Part shown: piece by piece, positions 45,084 through 53,468 of the stretch
How positions within the stretch are numbered: the stretch's first letter is position 1
Layout of the letters: each line of letters starts with the position of its first letter
NCBI GenBank assembly: GCA_023407175.1
Contig: JAEYMU010000010.1
Location: 1-59,028 of the forward strand
DNA: 59,028 nucleotides
Direction: 5' to 3'
DNA from: Bacillota bacterium
GTDB taxonomy: Bacteria; Bacillota_A; Clostridia; Lachnospirales; Lachnospiraceae
Notes under the pieces: model-generated
What the model saw: the letters and a program-made list of their open reading frames with translations, nothing else
What the model was told of the DNA's origin: nothing
The model's database searches: none
Made by a program: the position numbers and the translations under genes

Positions 45084-46064
45084 TTATTTAAAAAATTCCC
45101 ACTGTTTTATTTGATCCTCACTATACCAACTAATCACCTGATTATAAAAAAGTTTGTAATCAAGTGAATTTTTACCGCCATTTGTGGTATAACATTTACT
45201 TAAATCAACATTGGTTGATTTTTGTTCTTGTATATTTAATTCTCCTTCAAATTTTGCTAAAGGCGAAAGTGAATTTAATTCCTCTATAATCAGCTTTTGA
45301 TTATTATACCATTCCGAGCCAAAATAGGAATTTTTATCATTAAGATACCAATTAATTATTGATTGTTTATCCTGTGAAGCAACATTCACACTTTTACCAT
45401 CTTTTAATATACTCACATTAACTGATGAAGCGTCTGGTTCATCAGAGTTTGTATTTGCAAAACTTATCTGAAAAAGATTTGCTTCTGTGATATTGAACAA
45501 ATCTGAACAGTTATAACTATTAATATCTATTTCCGATCCCGTCGAGTTATGTAAATTAAAAGGATAATATCGAGTATACCATACTTTTTCTTCTTTTATG
45601 TTTGACGTAGTGCCAACAAAAACAGAGACATTCATTTTATCATTATTAATTGTCATAACTTTTCCGTTCATAAATGTTATGCCATTTTGATAAGCTTGAC
45701 TGCCTTCTGCAATAAAAATGTCAAATAATTCAGGCACTCCATCAAAATTTAAATCGATCAGTAACAGATAAGGGGCATATTGAGCTTCATTATTCACAAT
45801 ATAATCATAATAAGCTTTTATCCAACTTTCATCTATTTTAGATGCTGAGATTTCTCCATTTTGAGCTGGTGTAGGTAAAGAGGATGCTGTGGCAGCAGGT
45901 GTAACCGTACCTGCCGGCTTAGGTGTCGGCGTCAACGTAGGAATAGTTGTATTGCTATTTGCTGGAATGTTATTTTCTTCGGCTTTTTTACATCCTGATA
46001 TGGATAAAAGCATTAAAATTATGAAACCAATTAGAACAATTGATTTGTGTTTAATATTTATCAT
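45084..46064 (-). CDS. Lipoprotein of unknown function
   Basis: 326 residues with a lipoprotein signal peptide (IVLIGFIILMLLSISGC; lipid-modified Cys at residue 25). A Pro/Thr-rich linker (TTIPTLTPTPKPAGTVTP) follows. A globular domain beginning ESWIKAYYDYIVNN has LLLIDLNFDGVPELF, an acidic calcium-loop-like motif seen in VCBS-like Firmicute lipoproteins. GAGGGA precedes the ATG. It should be attached to the outer face of the membrane; function unknown. Confidence 0.7.
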   Translation of the reverse strand: MINIKHKSIVLIGFIILMLLSISGCKKAEENNIPANSNTTIPTLTPTPKPAGTVTPAATASSLPTPAQNGEISASKIDESWIKAYYDYIVNNEAQYAPYLLLIDLNFDGVPELFDIFIAEGSQAYQNGITFMNGKVMTINNDKMNVSVFVGTTSNIKEEKVWYTRYYPFNLHNSTGSEIDINSYNCSDLFNITEANLFQISFANTNSDEPDASSVNVSILKDGKSVNVASQDKQSIINWYLNDKNSYFGSEWYNNQKLIIEELNSLSPLAKFEGELNIQEQKSTNVDLSKCYTTNGGKNSLDYKLFYNQVISWYSEDQIKQWEFFK

Positions 46065-46093
46065 ACAAATTCCCTCGCATATTAAAAATATAA

Positions 46094-46234
46094 TTATCTA
46101 GGACAATAAACATAATAGGTATCTAAATCTATAACAACGTCAGGATTACCATCATACTTTTCAATGATATCAAACATATAATTTCGACAGAAGAGGGAGA
46201 CAAAATTATCTTCAGAAATATTAAAGATAATCAT
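46094..46234 (-). CDS. Small protein of 46 residues
   Basis: Short frame with a strong ribosome binding site (GGAGGAG, six bases before the ATG). The product opens MIIFNISEDNFVSLFCRNYM and ends IDLDTYYVYCPR. It is soluble, acidic-aromatic and with no recognised family; it may be the N-terminal part of a larger ancestor. It lies between the lipoprotein gene and the AraC-methyltransferase gene, on the same strand. Confidence 0.45.
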   Translation of the reverse strand: MIIFNISEDNFVSLFCRNYMFDIIEKYDGNPDVVIDLDTYYVYCPR

Positions 46235-46292
46235 ATAACTCCTCCGTTCAAGTGAATACTTATACGAATGGGTGTAATAACTTTGTCAACAA

Positions 46293-47399
46293 TCATTTTT
46301 TACATCTCAAACAATACATAATTCCCATAAACTTGCCTTCGATAGCGGCTCTATTCGTTTCTTCTATTTCAAAATAATTCCTGATCATATCCTCAAATTC
46401 CTGCGGAAGCATATTAAATTTATCGGGCCGTCCCATAAATTCTTCAATTTTCATCATCACTCGACCAGTTGGACTTTCGATGCTTGGAATATCAAGTACT
46501 AATTTTCCATTAGGTTTTATTATCCGATGAGCTTCTATAATTGCTTTTTTAACAAAATCTTTTTCAAAATACTCCAGGACCCCGATACATGCCCCTATGT
46601 CAAAATAGTTGTCTTCAAATGGTGTTTCGTGTATACTTCCGCAATATAATGACCCAATTTGCATTTTATTCTTAGTGACAAATTCATTAAGCAACTCAAT
46701 GGTTTTTTCGCTAATGTCAACACCATGATATGTTGAGAGCCATTTGTCATATCCTTTAAACATCAAGTTCAGAGAACACCCAAGGTCAACAAAATTCATA
46801 TCTGTATTTGGCACTAAGTAATTCTTGATATCAATACATTCACTACCTCCAAATCCGCCTTCCAATTCAGTTTTATATGCAGGATAATCTGGGTCATTTG
46901 TAATATAATCCGGTAGTTCTGTGTATAAATCAATGCCCCTCCGCCCAAAATCTATGGTTTTATCGTAAGATTTGGCAACCGATTCCAGCTGGTTCCCCGA
47001 TTGACTCATTCTTTTTTCCTCCTTAATGTATGTAATTGATAACGTAAATGTAATACGGTCATATGGCGGTAGCACAGCGTTGTTTTTTCTCGCAGCTGTC
47101 GGTGTCATACCGTAAATGCGTTTGAATGCCACGCAAAAAGCGTCAGAGGACTCATAACCATATTTTAAAGCTATATCAATAATCTTGATGCGACTGTTTA
47201 GAATTTCATCAGCGGCACGTGAAAACCTGCGTAGCCGCACATACTCGTTGAGGGTTGTTCCTGTAATCAACATAAAAAATCGTTGAAACACTGCAAAAGG
47301 ACATGCCGCAATACGAGAGAATTCAACGTCATCTATTTGGCTTTCAAGTGTTTCCTCCACATATGCCAGGGCATCATTTAAACGTTTTATCGACTCCAT
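46293..47399 (-). CDS. AraC-type HTH fused to a SAM methyltransferase
   Basis: 368 residues. Residues 1-115 form two AraC helix-turn-helix units (VEFSRIAACPFAVFQRFFML, IIDIALKYGYESSDAFCVAFKRIYGMTPTAARK). From about 131 a class I methyltransferase follows (FVDLGCSLNLMFKGYDKW, DNYFDIGACIGVLEYFE, IIKPNGKLVLDIPS). AraC proteins of this type normally carry a GyrI-like effector domain there. The join encodes a perfect Shine-Dalgarno (AAGGAGG) followed by ATG at 47007-47009 in frame, so the methyltransferase half can also be made alone (about 238 residues). This looks like two genes merged by loss of a stop. Promoter at 47543-47593. Confidence 0.75.
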   Translation of the reverse strand: MESIKRLNDALAYVEETLESQIDDVEFSRIAACPFAVFQRFFMLITGTTLNEYVRLRRFSRAADEILNSRIKIIDIALKYGYESSDAFCVAFKRIYGMTPTAARKNNAVLPPYDRITFTLSITYIKEEKRMSQSGNQLESVAKSYDKTIDFGRRGIDLYTELPDYITNDPDYPAYKTELEGGFGGSECIDIKNYLVPNTDMNFVDLGCSLNLMFKGYDKWLSTYHGVDISEKTIELLNEFVTKNKMQIGSLYCGSIHETPFEDNYFDIGACIGVLEYFEKDFVKKAIIEAHRIIKPNGKLVLDIPSIESPTGRVMMKIEEFMGRPDKFNMLPQEFEDMIRNYFEIEETNRAAIEGKFMGIMYCLRCKK

Positions 47400-47542
47400 A
47401 TGATTCCTCCTTTATTTGATTTTACACATTCGCAAAGAGGAATGCCCGTTATTTTTTGTACAGGAACGATAGGGTATTATGAAAATATGTGAATATAATT
47501 AGTTCCTTGTTGTAAATTATTTGATAAATATAAATTGATTTA

Positions 47543-47593
47543 ATTATACTTTTACCAATATAGAAAGTCAATTACAGTTGAAAAGTGTAATAT
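47543..47593 (-). promoter_or_regulatory. Paralogous promoter 3 (AraC-methyltransferase gene)
   Basis: ATATTACACTTTTCA box (47579-47593), TTGACT (47566-47571), 17-bp spacer, TATAAT (47543-47548), minus strand. It is directly followed by module C. Confidence 0.75.
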
Positions 47594-47599
47594 CTCCTG

Positions 47600-47680
47600 C
47601 AAATACTCAAAAGAAAGGGGTTCTATCCACTTCTGATTTATGTGCACATAATTATGCACATATTTTTTGCATTGAAATCT
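47600..47680. repeat. Intergenic module C, right half of a module-G copy
   Basis: CAAATACTC-AAAAGAAAGGGG, CCACTTCTGATTTATGTGC, ACATAATTATGCACATATTTTTT: closely matches 57706-57790 in order and sequence. It contains an ATGTGCACAT / ATGCACAT inverted repeat resembling integrase arm sites. The region 47400-47762 otherwise holds only promoter 3. Confidence 0.65.
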
Positions 47681-47762
47681 AGCAATATTTAATTCGATGA
47701 ATAGGTAACTTCAATAATAAATGAAATTTATCAGCCCTGATTAGCGTTATCTATTTTCTTAA

Positions 47763-48413
47763 TTAACATAAGAGATTAAAATAAATTTTATTTGCATTAC
47801 CATACTCGGCATTCGCTTTATCTAATTCTTTTTCGCTTACAATTTTATTCTTATTACCAATAATTCCTACAGTTATAGCCCTTACTTCTTCACCAATTTT
47901 ATCGAAAAGCATGATATATTTATAAATTAATTTTAATTTTCCAATTTTAACGTCTAAACTATACTTTGCTACATTGTGCCCACCTGCGGTAAAAATGCCA
48001 GATTTATCAGCGGAGATAGGATACGCTGTTCCATCTGAACCAATATTTCCAAACCTTGTTATTTGATTGTTAACAGGATAATAAATATCTGTTCCCATCG
48101 CAACTTTATGCTCATGGTTATCCATATAAATAGCATTCGAAAGTAAAAGAATGGGGTAGTCATAACCAGTCAATCGTATAAAAGAGTAATAATACTCTTC
48201 TCCTTGACAGTTAAATTTTTTTAAGAACTCATTATAAATATCTGAATTCTTTATAGTTCTATCTTTCTGAATGGTGGCATTAACTTCTTTATATAATATG
48301 CTTCCATTTTCGTCACTTCTAAAGTTCGTTCTATAAACAGTTGCACTTATAAAAATTGAAAGTAAAATAAAGCTAATTAATAACTGGGCCTTCTTGCTCA
48401 TAATAAACACCAT
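47763..48413 (-). CDS. Exported or membrane-anchored protein, function unknown
   Basis: 216 residues. An N-terminal hydrophobic helix (about 8-26, AQLLISFILLSIFISATVY) acts as signal or anchor. The remainder is mixed alpha/beta (EEYYYSFIRLTGYDYPILLLSNAIYMDN; TRFGNIGSDGTAYPISADKSG). No Cys lipobox is seen. A second Met at 48401 is a possible start; neither start has a good Shine-Dalgarno. Family not recognised. Confidence 0.5.
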   Translation of the reverse strand: MVFIMSKKAQLLISFILLSIFISATVYRTNFRSDENGSILYKEVNATIQKDRTIKNSDIYNEFLKKFNCQGEEYYYSFIRLTGYDYPILLLSNAIYMDNHEHKVAMGTDIYYPVNNQITRFGNIGSDGTAYPISADKSGIFTAGGHNVAKYSLDVKIGKLKLIYKYIMLFDKIGEEVRAITVGIIGNKNKIVSEKELDKANAEYGNANKIYFNLLC

Positions 48414-48593
48414 ATTTTTTTAAAAGCATATGGACTATATATAGAAGATAGACCTGTTTTACAAATGCAAAAATATTAAAATTGATTAATGCGTATACCA
48501 AACATCAAGATGTATTTTCTACACTTTTTTAAGTAAAGAAAGAAACCTTGGAAATTCTGTATCCGTTGTAGATAGAGAAACGTAAGGGAATGA

Positions 48594-48993
48594 ATCAGAG
48601 TAGCAGAACGCGTCAGAAAAACCGGAACCATTGGGAGAAGTCCAGCCGGAGATCGGTATTTCCCTTTAAGTGATTATGAAATTAATCTGTTCCAGACTAT
48701 TAAGCGTATTAATAAGGAGGCAGGCTTTTCAGACGGGATTTCATCTTCTGTGACAAAAAAGAAAGGAGTAAGATTCGTGAGGTTGATAACTATATCCGTG
48801 CGGAATTAAAGTGAAATCAGCCCATGATATTCATAGAATGGTAGCATCTGAAATAGACAGGAAGGGCATCCCTATCGAAGACATCCGATGGTATCTCGGA
48901 CATAATGATATTGCTGCCACACGCAGCTACATACTGAATAACCAAGGAAAGCAGAAGATGTCAAGACAGATTCTATTTTGGCTCGTTCTTTGA
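48594..48993 (+). pseudogene. Tyrosine-recombinase (integrase) remnant, two frameshifts
   Basis: Three frames together read as an integrase C-terminal half. AERVRKTGTIGRSPAGDRYF and LSDYEINLFQTIKRINKEAG come first, then DFIFCDKKERSKIREVDNYI after a shift near 48740. KSAHDIHRMVASEIDRKG and IPIEDIRWYLGHNDIAATRS follow after a second shift and short deletion near 48812. HDIHR and LGHNDIAATRSYI hold the catalytic R, H and Y-region motifs. Not functional as read. It marks past site-specific integration in the middle of the repeat array. Confidence 0.75.
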
Positions 48994-49038
48994 GAGATAA
49001 TAAACCAACTTAACTTCGTATTATGCTTATACCGCACA

Positions 49039-49905
49039 CTAATTATGAAGCAACCACTCAACACCGTATTTATCTATTATAATTGCACAAATCGGCCAGT
49101 GCTCCCATGAATACATTGATACTTTTATTGCATTCTGTGATAATATGCTAATTGTTTTTTTTAAGTCATCATCATTATCATATGTCCATAATCCCCCATA
49201 ATGTTTTTGCTTATTGGTATATTCTGCATCTTGGTTTAATAAAACTTGAACACCGTGAATCTCCATGATGATATGAATATGCGTATTATATGGTATAAAT
49301 TCTGCGAGTTTTATTGCACCAAATGCTTTTTCATAAAACTCAAAAACTTCAACAATTTCTTTATCATTACGAGCAACATTAAATCCCATAGAAAATGTTG
49401 GACGTTTTTTGATTATGTCTTCTTTTTTTTCAAGTTTTTTCGTAACTTCCAAAAACCGATTCACATTTGCTGCATTACCATCATAATCCACATTGACAAT
49501 TTGGGCTTCCAGTTCTTTCGCTTTCTCATATAACAGCTTGACATCTGATTCTTTTCCAAAATCGGCTTGTTCGATTTGATGAATAAATTCTAAAATAATT
49601 TCTTTCAATTCATGTAAAAGGGAAACTTCTTCGTCAATATCGTCAACTTTTTTCCCTAACACCTCTATAACAATTTCGGAACCGGATGTATTGAATATAC
49701 ATCGAATATCCTTAATACTGATATTTAGTTTGCGTAGGATTAAAATTTGTTCCAACCGTTTTACAGCGGCTTCATCATACACCCTGTAAGCGTAATTATC
49801 GCTTCGGGTGCTTGTTATCAGCCCCATATCCTCATAATAACGGAGCGTGCGAGCGGATATGTCGTACTTGACTGACACATCCCTGATTTTAATAAATTCA
49901 TTCAT
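49039..49905 (-). CDS. MerR regulator with C-terminal VOC (glyoxalase-fold) sensor
   Basis: 288 residues. The MerR winged helix (IKIRDVSVKYDISARTLRYYEDMGLI) and coiled coil (to about 150) are followed by a VOC domain (about 170-288: FSMGFNVARNDKEIVEVFEFYEKAFGAIKLAEF, THIHIIMEIHGVQVLLNQD, IIIDKYGVEWLLHN). The first 160 residues are nearly the same as those of the protein at 51266, whose C-terminus is different. The VOC part probably binds the ligand. Its own promoter has the 19-bp spacer typical of MerR activation. AGGAGG precedes the ATG. Confidence 0.8.
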   Translation of the reverse strand: MNEFIKIRDVSVKYDISARTLRYYEDMGLITSTRSDNYAYRVYDEAAVKRLEQILILRKLNISIKDIRCIFNTSGSEIVIEVLGKKVDDIDEEVSLLHELKEIILEFIHQIEQADFGKESDVKLLYEKAKELEAQIVNVDYDGNAANVNRFLEVTKKLEKKEDIIKKRPTFSMGFNVARNDKEIVEVFEFYEKAFGAIKLAEFIPYNTHIHIIMEIHGVQVLLNQDAEYTNKQKHYGGLWTYDNDDDLKKTISILSQNAIKVSMYSWEHWPICAIIIDKYGVEWLLHN

Positions 49906-49936
49906 ACTATATTTCCTCCTGCAGCAGCTTTAATAT

Positions 49937-49967
49937 AGTATAAACTGTTCCCCAACGACAGAGTCAA
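49937..49967 (-). promoter_or_regulatory. MerR-type promoter with 19-bp spacer
   Basis: Minus strand: TTGACT (49962-49967), 19-bp spacer (49943-49961), TATACT (49937-49942). The spacer holds a CTGT/ACAG inverted repeat. An over-long 19-bp spacer with an internal operator is the classic MerR-family arrangement. Confidence 0.75.
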
Positions 49968-50025
49968 GAGGTATGCTGTAGAAAATATAAATAATTGGTA
50001 GTTCGCATTTGTAAACAATATCGAG

Positions 50026-50529
50026 TTATAACTTAAGAATATAACGACGCAATGCTCTATCCACGCCTTGGTATTTGCTAATCCCGATATAGTCCAATTT
50101 AAAATTGCACTTTTCCAGTACTTTATGAGAAGCTATGTTTTCTTCTAACACGATTCCATAAATAATATTAATTTTCAGTTGTTGCATAATAACGGGTATA
50201 AAAGCATTAACCGTTTCTGTTGCATATCCATGTCCAGTATATTCTTTTGCTATGTGATATCCTAGTTCCCACCCTTCTTCGATTGAACATGCCTGTACAT
50301 ATCCAATATTAGTTTTATCCTTTAAAAGTACTGGATATAGAAAAGGACCTTTTTCACATTGATATGACTTAATTAACCATTCAATAGTTCTATGTGCATC
50401 TTCTAATGTTTCAAATACTTCATCTGGTACAAAACGTCTATTATCTTCGTCTACAGAATTTTTTTGAAATGCATCACACATATCTTCTGTTAAATCCGCA
50501 ATTATTAATCTTTCTGTTTCAACGAACAT
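50026..50529 (-). CDS. RimJ/RimL-type GNAT acetyltransferase
   Basis: 167 residues. Opening FVETERLIIADLTEDM, acetyl-CoA loop LGYHIAKEYTGHGYATETVNAFI (about 82-104), then IYGIVLEENIASHKVLEKCNFKLDYIG. Targets of relatives are ribosomal proteins, antibiotics or small amines; none can be fixed here. The ATG at 50529 follows GGGGAGG; ten extra upstream codons lack a ribosome binding site. Confidence 0.85.
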   Translation of the reverse strand: MFVETERLIIADLTEDMCDAFQKNSVDEDNRRFVPDEVFETLEDAHRTIEWLIKSYQCEKGPFLYPVLLKDKTNIGYVQACSIEEGWELGYHIAKEYTGHGYATETVNAFIPVIMQQLKINIIYGIVLEENIASHKVLEKCNFKLDYIGISKYQGVDRALRRYILKL

Positions 50530-50770
50530 AAAAAGCCTCCCCAAATAACTATTTATCATCTAGATAGTAAGTATTTCTTTAAACTTAATTTATTATAGCA
50601 CTTCCTTGTAAAAGCAGCAATTATTTGATGTCAAATCCCACTTTCTGTCATATTGTTTGTATAAAATTAGGGGCTATCATTATGAGAAGCAACAACATTA
50701 AATGAATTACAAGAAGAAAGCAAGGTTTCGAAGGAACTCAATTCTATATAGTAATAAGAGGTATAAAATT

Positions 50771-50857
50771 AGACGCGCCACATCTTAACTCAAAGAGTTA
50801 GCTTATGACGCGTCCCTTTTGTTTAATATACATCTGCTTCGCAGACCGCATATTAAA
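50771..50857. repeat. Two adjacent hairpins next to module D
   Basis: GACGCG (50772) / CGCGTC (50809) enclosing a perfect TAACTC-AAA-GAGTTA stem and followed by CCCTTTTG. Then TTTAATAT / ATATTAAA (50822-50857) enclosing CTGC-TTC-GCAG. Both are terminator-like but no gene ends here on the plus strand. The rest of 50530-51195 shows no gene. Confidence 0.45.
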
Positions 50858-50875
50858 TATCGTAGGATATCTTCA

Positions 50876-51003
50876 TCGCTAACCCCTGATTTAAAAGGAT
50901 TAGCGACTGTTTTTAGCACGAGACGGGATTCGAATTTTACCGCTGTCCGCAAACCCTTTTAAAATAAGGAGGAATGCACACTGTCTATCAAGTGTCTACA
51001 ACT
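50876..51003 (-). repeat. Intergenic module D: hairpin + tRNA 3' end + arm repeats
   Basis: TCGCTAACCCC / GGATTAGCGA hairpin (50876-50906) and T5, then GCACGAGACGGGATTCGAA (50916-50934). Reversed, that is TTCGAATCCCGTCTCGTGC, a tRNA T-loop and acceptor end. CCGCTGTCCGCAAACCC and a TGTCTATCAAGTGTCTACAA direct repeat follow, also found in module F. On the minus strand the order is tRNA end then terminator, as at the 3' end of a tRNA gene used as an attachment site. Confidence 0.65.
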
Positions 51004-51195
51004 AAACAGATAATTAAGCTATTAATTCTATATATCAATTATGATGAAATTGGTATCATTTTTCGATGAATTGCTACAACAAATTAAAAGAGATAAATTC
51101 AAAATAAATCAATTTATAGTGGATTGGTAATATTTGCAGTGTTATAATAAGCAGAAGAGTAACCTAGAGAATTTACATTTTCTCCGGAAAGGCAC

Positions 51196-51226
51196 TTGAC
51201 TACGACGTTGCGTCGTACTGTATCAT
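51196..51226 (+). promoter_or_regulatory. MerR-type promoter with palindrome in a 19-bp spacer
   Basis: TTGACT (51196-51201), 19-bp spacer, TATCAT (51221-51226). The palindrome TACGACG-TTG-CGTCGTA (51201-51217) fills most of the spacer, as in MerR-family autoregulated promoters. Confidence 0.8.
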
Positions 51227-51265
51227 GATTATTGATTACAATAAATCATAGTAGGAGATGTTGGA

Positions 51266-52384
51266 ATGAATGATTTGATTAAGATCAGGGAAGTATCATT
51301 AAAATATGATATTTCCGCACGTGCACTCAAATATTACGAGGATATGGGGTTAATCCAAAGCACGAAAAGCAATGATTATGCGTACAGAATGTATGACGAT
51401 GTCAACATAAAAAGGCTGGAGCAGATTTTGATCCTACGTAAGCTCAATATCAGCATCAAGGACATCCAATGTATTTTTAACACGACCGGATCGGAGATTG
51501 TTTTAGAAGTGTTGGGTAAAAAGGTGGATGACATTGACGAAGAAGTTGCGCTCTTGCATGAGTTGAAGGAGATTGTAATATCATTTATCCGCCAGATTGA
51601 ACAAGCCGATTTTAGTAAAGACTCCGACGTAAAATTGCTGTATGACAAGGCAAAGGAAATTGAAACACAGTTCATCAATGTGGAGTATGTCGGCAACCCC
51701 TCTCATGTGCATCGGTTGTTTGAGGTAACGGAAAAGCTGGAGGAAAAAGCCGTATCAAGATTGTTAATACCCGATAATGTCTTGAAGCGGATGTTGCAGA
51801 ATGTTTACTTTATATGGGGGGACGGAGCGGCCGTGGCTGATGAACTTGGCCGTAAATACGGTCTCTATGTATATCACACATGCGAAAATCGGTTTAAACA
51901 TTCCCAAAATGCCGACTCACAGTTTCAACCGGGATTATGCCGCATTGTAGGGGATTTGGATTTTTTTATGCAAGACCCTGAAGATGCCATGCAGAGGGAA
52001 AATGAAATCATACATGATTTTACACCAATGGTTATCATGGATTTGATTCAGCTTACTGCAAAGCATGAAAAAGTAATCTGTGAAAATGATATTGACATTG
52101 ACAGTATAATCCAATTTGTAACTCATGCAGTTACGATTTCCAATTTTGGACCTCTCGATGATTTTATTGATCGGTATAAAAATGAAATTCTCCGCCGTAA
52201 TATTTCTGAAGATGAAAAGGAAAGACTTATTCACAGCGTAAATGCATTAAAGGCAAATCCGCGAAATTTCGCATGGAGAGAGACTTCACAATATGGGGTA
52301 AAGCAAATTATCTGGGATGATAATTCAACAGTTGAACAAACAACAGAAATAGTTGCGGAATATTTTGGATTGTCTTGCGATTAA
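51266..52384 (+). CDS. MerR regulator with a degenerate P-loop-kinase C-terminus
   Basis: 372 residues. The MerR HTH (IKIREVSLKYDISARALKYYEDMGLI) and coiled coil to about 163 are nearly identical to the protein at 49039. From about 170 the sequence follows the neighbouring kinase (52656): LQNVYFIWGDG against LKNVYFVCGNACAGKTT, RKYGLYVYH against EKYNFNLYD, and MVIMDLIQLTAKHEKVICEND against MVFIDLMKLSENQIIVADV. The Walker A GKT is replaced (GDGAAVADEL), so catalysis is lost and the domain is likely a ligand sensor. AGGAG precedes the ATG. Its promoter has the MerR 19-bp spacer. Confidence 0.8.
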   Translation: MNDLIKIREVSLKYDISARALKYYEDMGLIQSTKSNDYAYRMYDDVNIKRLEQILILRKLNISIKDIQCIFNTTGSEIVLEVLGKKVDDIDEEVALLHELKEIVISFIRQIEQADFSKDSDVKLLYDKAKEIETQFINVEYVGNPSHVHRLFEVTEKLEEKAVSRLLIPDNVLKRMLQNVYFIWGDGAAVADELGRKYGLYVYHTCENRFKHSQNADSQFQPGLCRIVGDLDFFMQDPEDAMQRENEIIHDFTPMVIMDLIQLTAKHEKVICENDIDIDSIIQFVTHAVTISNFGPLDDFIDRYKNEILRRNISEDEKERLIHSVNALKANPRNFAWRETSQYGVKQIIWDDNSTVEQTTEIVAEYFGLSCD

Positions 52385-52481
52385 CCATGAAATCGAGCAG
52401 AACCGTCCCTACATGAACAAGGCATTATAAATGGTTGAGTTCGTAAAAGGATGTTGCACACATGTTTTTGAAATAACAAAA

Positions 52482-52640
52482 AATCGCTAACCCTTGATTT
52501 ATAGGGATTAGCGATTCTTTTCAATTAAGCGCGAGACGGGATTAACAAATCTCCGCATACACGAATACTGATAAATAGGAGGTTTACGGCTTCTGTTATT
52601 TATCTGTACACATATTTGCACGCATAAGATATGTGCTTTA
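52482..52640 (-). repeat. Intergenic module E: hairpin + tRNA 3' end + palindromic tail
   Basis: AATCGCTAACCCTTGA / TAGGGATTAGCGATT hairpin (52482-52516), GCGCGAGACGGGATT (52529-52543), CTCCGCATACACGAATACTG, and a tail with TGTACACATATTTGCACGCA and ATATGTGC. The tRNA-end core is cut after GGGATT, so it is less complete than in D, F and G. Confidence 0.6.
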
Positions 52641-52655
52641 ATAAAATTCAATTAA

Positions 52656-53300
52656 TTATATCAAACAGAAATGTTTTTCAATTCGATTTAGCATCTGTTC
52701 TTTTGTTAAATCTATAGTTCTTTCCAGCACAAACAATCCGCTTTTCTTCATAGCTTCCTGTTCAAGATCATTAATTAATTCTAAACTTTTAAAAATATTA
52801 TCGTAATACAAATCTGCCAATTCTTGCTGTCTTACATATTCATAAAATTCTCTTTTTTCAGGACGGTTAAAATATGCATCTCTAATAACATTTTTATTAA
52901 CTGTAAGAAAAATTAAATGATTATAATCTATAATATCCAATGAATAATCCGGCGAAAATAGGACATCAGCGACAATAATCTGATTTTCTGATAGTTTCAT
53001 CAAATCTATAAAAACCATTTCGCTTTGTTCATTTAAAGAACTCATACTCCATCGAGCTTGTTCTTCAATAGGACGAGTCCATTGTTCATGAAAGTTTTTA
53101 CCATGGTAACAAGTGTCTGGTTGATTAACCGGATTAGAAATTGATCTATGTATATCATACATTTTATCCATATCATACAAATTGAAATTATATTTTTCAG
53201 CAAGCATTCTTGCCATGGTTGTTTTTCCTGCGCAAGCGTTGCCACATACAAAGTATACATTTTTTAAATTTTCTTTTATTATATTATTTTCTATTTTCAT
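52656..53300 (-). CDS. P-loop nucleoside/small-molecule kinase-like ATPase
   Basis: 214 residues. Intact Walker A GNACAGKTTMARMLAEKY (about 20-37), then YDMDKMYDIHRS. LIFLTVNKNVIRDAYFNRPEKREFY resembles the lid/switch of AAA-type kinases of the cytidylate/shikimate group. Many relatives are annotated only as AAA family ATPases; substrate unknown. AAAGGAG precedes the ATG at 53300. It is adjacent to a MerR protein that carries a dead copy of the same fold. Confidence 0.75.
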   Translation of the reverse strand: MKIENNIIKENLKNVYFVCGNACAGKTTMARMLAEKYNFNLYDMDKMYDIHRSISNPVNQPDTCYHGKNFHEQWTRPIEEQARWSMSSLNEQSEMVFIDLMKLSENQIIVADVLFSPDYSLDIIDYNHLIFLTVNKNVIRDAYFNRPEKREFYEYVRQQELADLYYDNIFKSLELINDLEQEAMKKSGLFVLERTIDLTKEQMLNRIEKHFCLI

Positions 53301-53468
53301 GATTTTATCTCCTTTATCCATCAACAAATAAGCTTATATATATAAGCTAAAATAAACTACTTAGTGTTATTTTTCTATCGTAACTTATTGTTGTTGAATA
53401 AGAGATGGCACCACATATATTATTCCTCCATGAACAATTAGTACAAAATATAAATGCAGATCTGTCCA

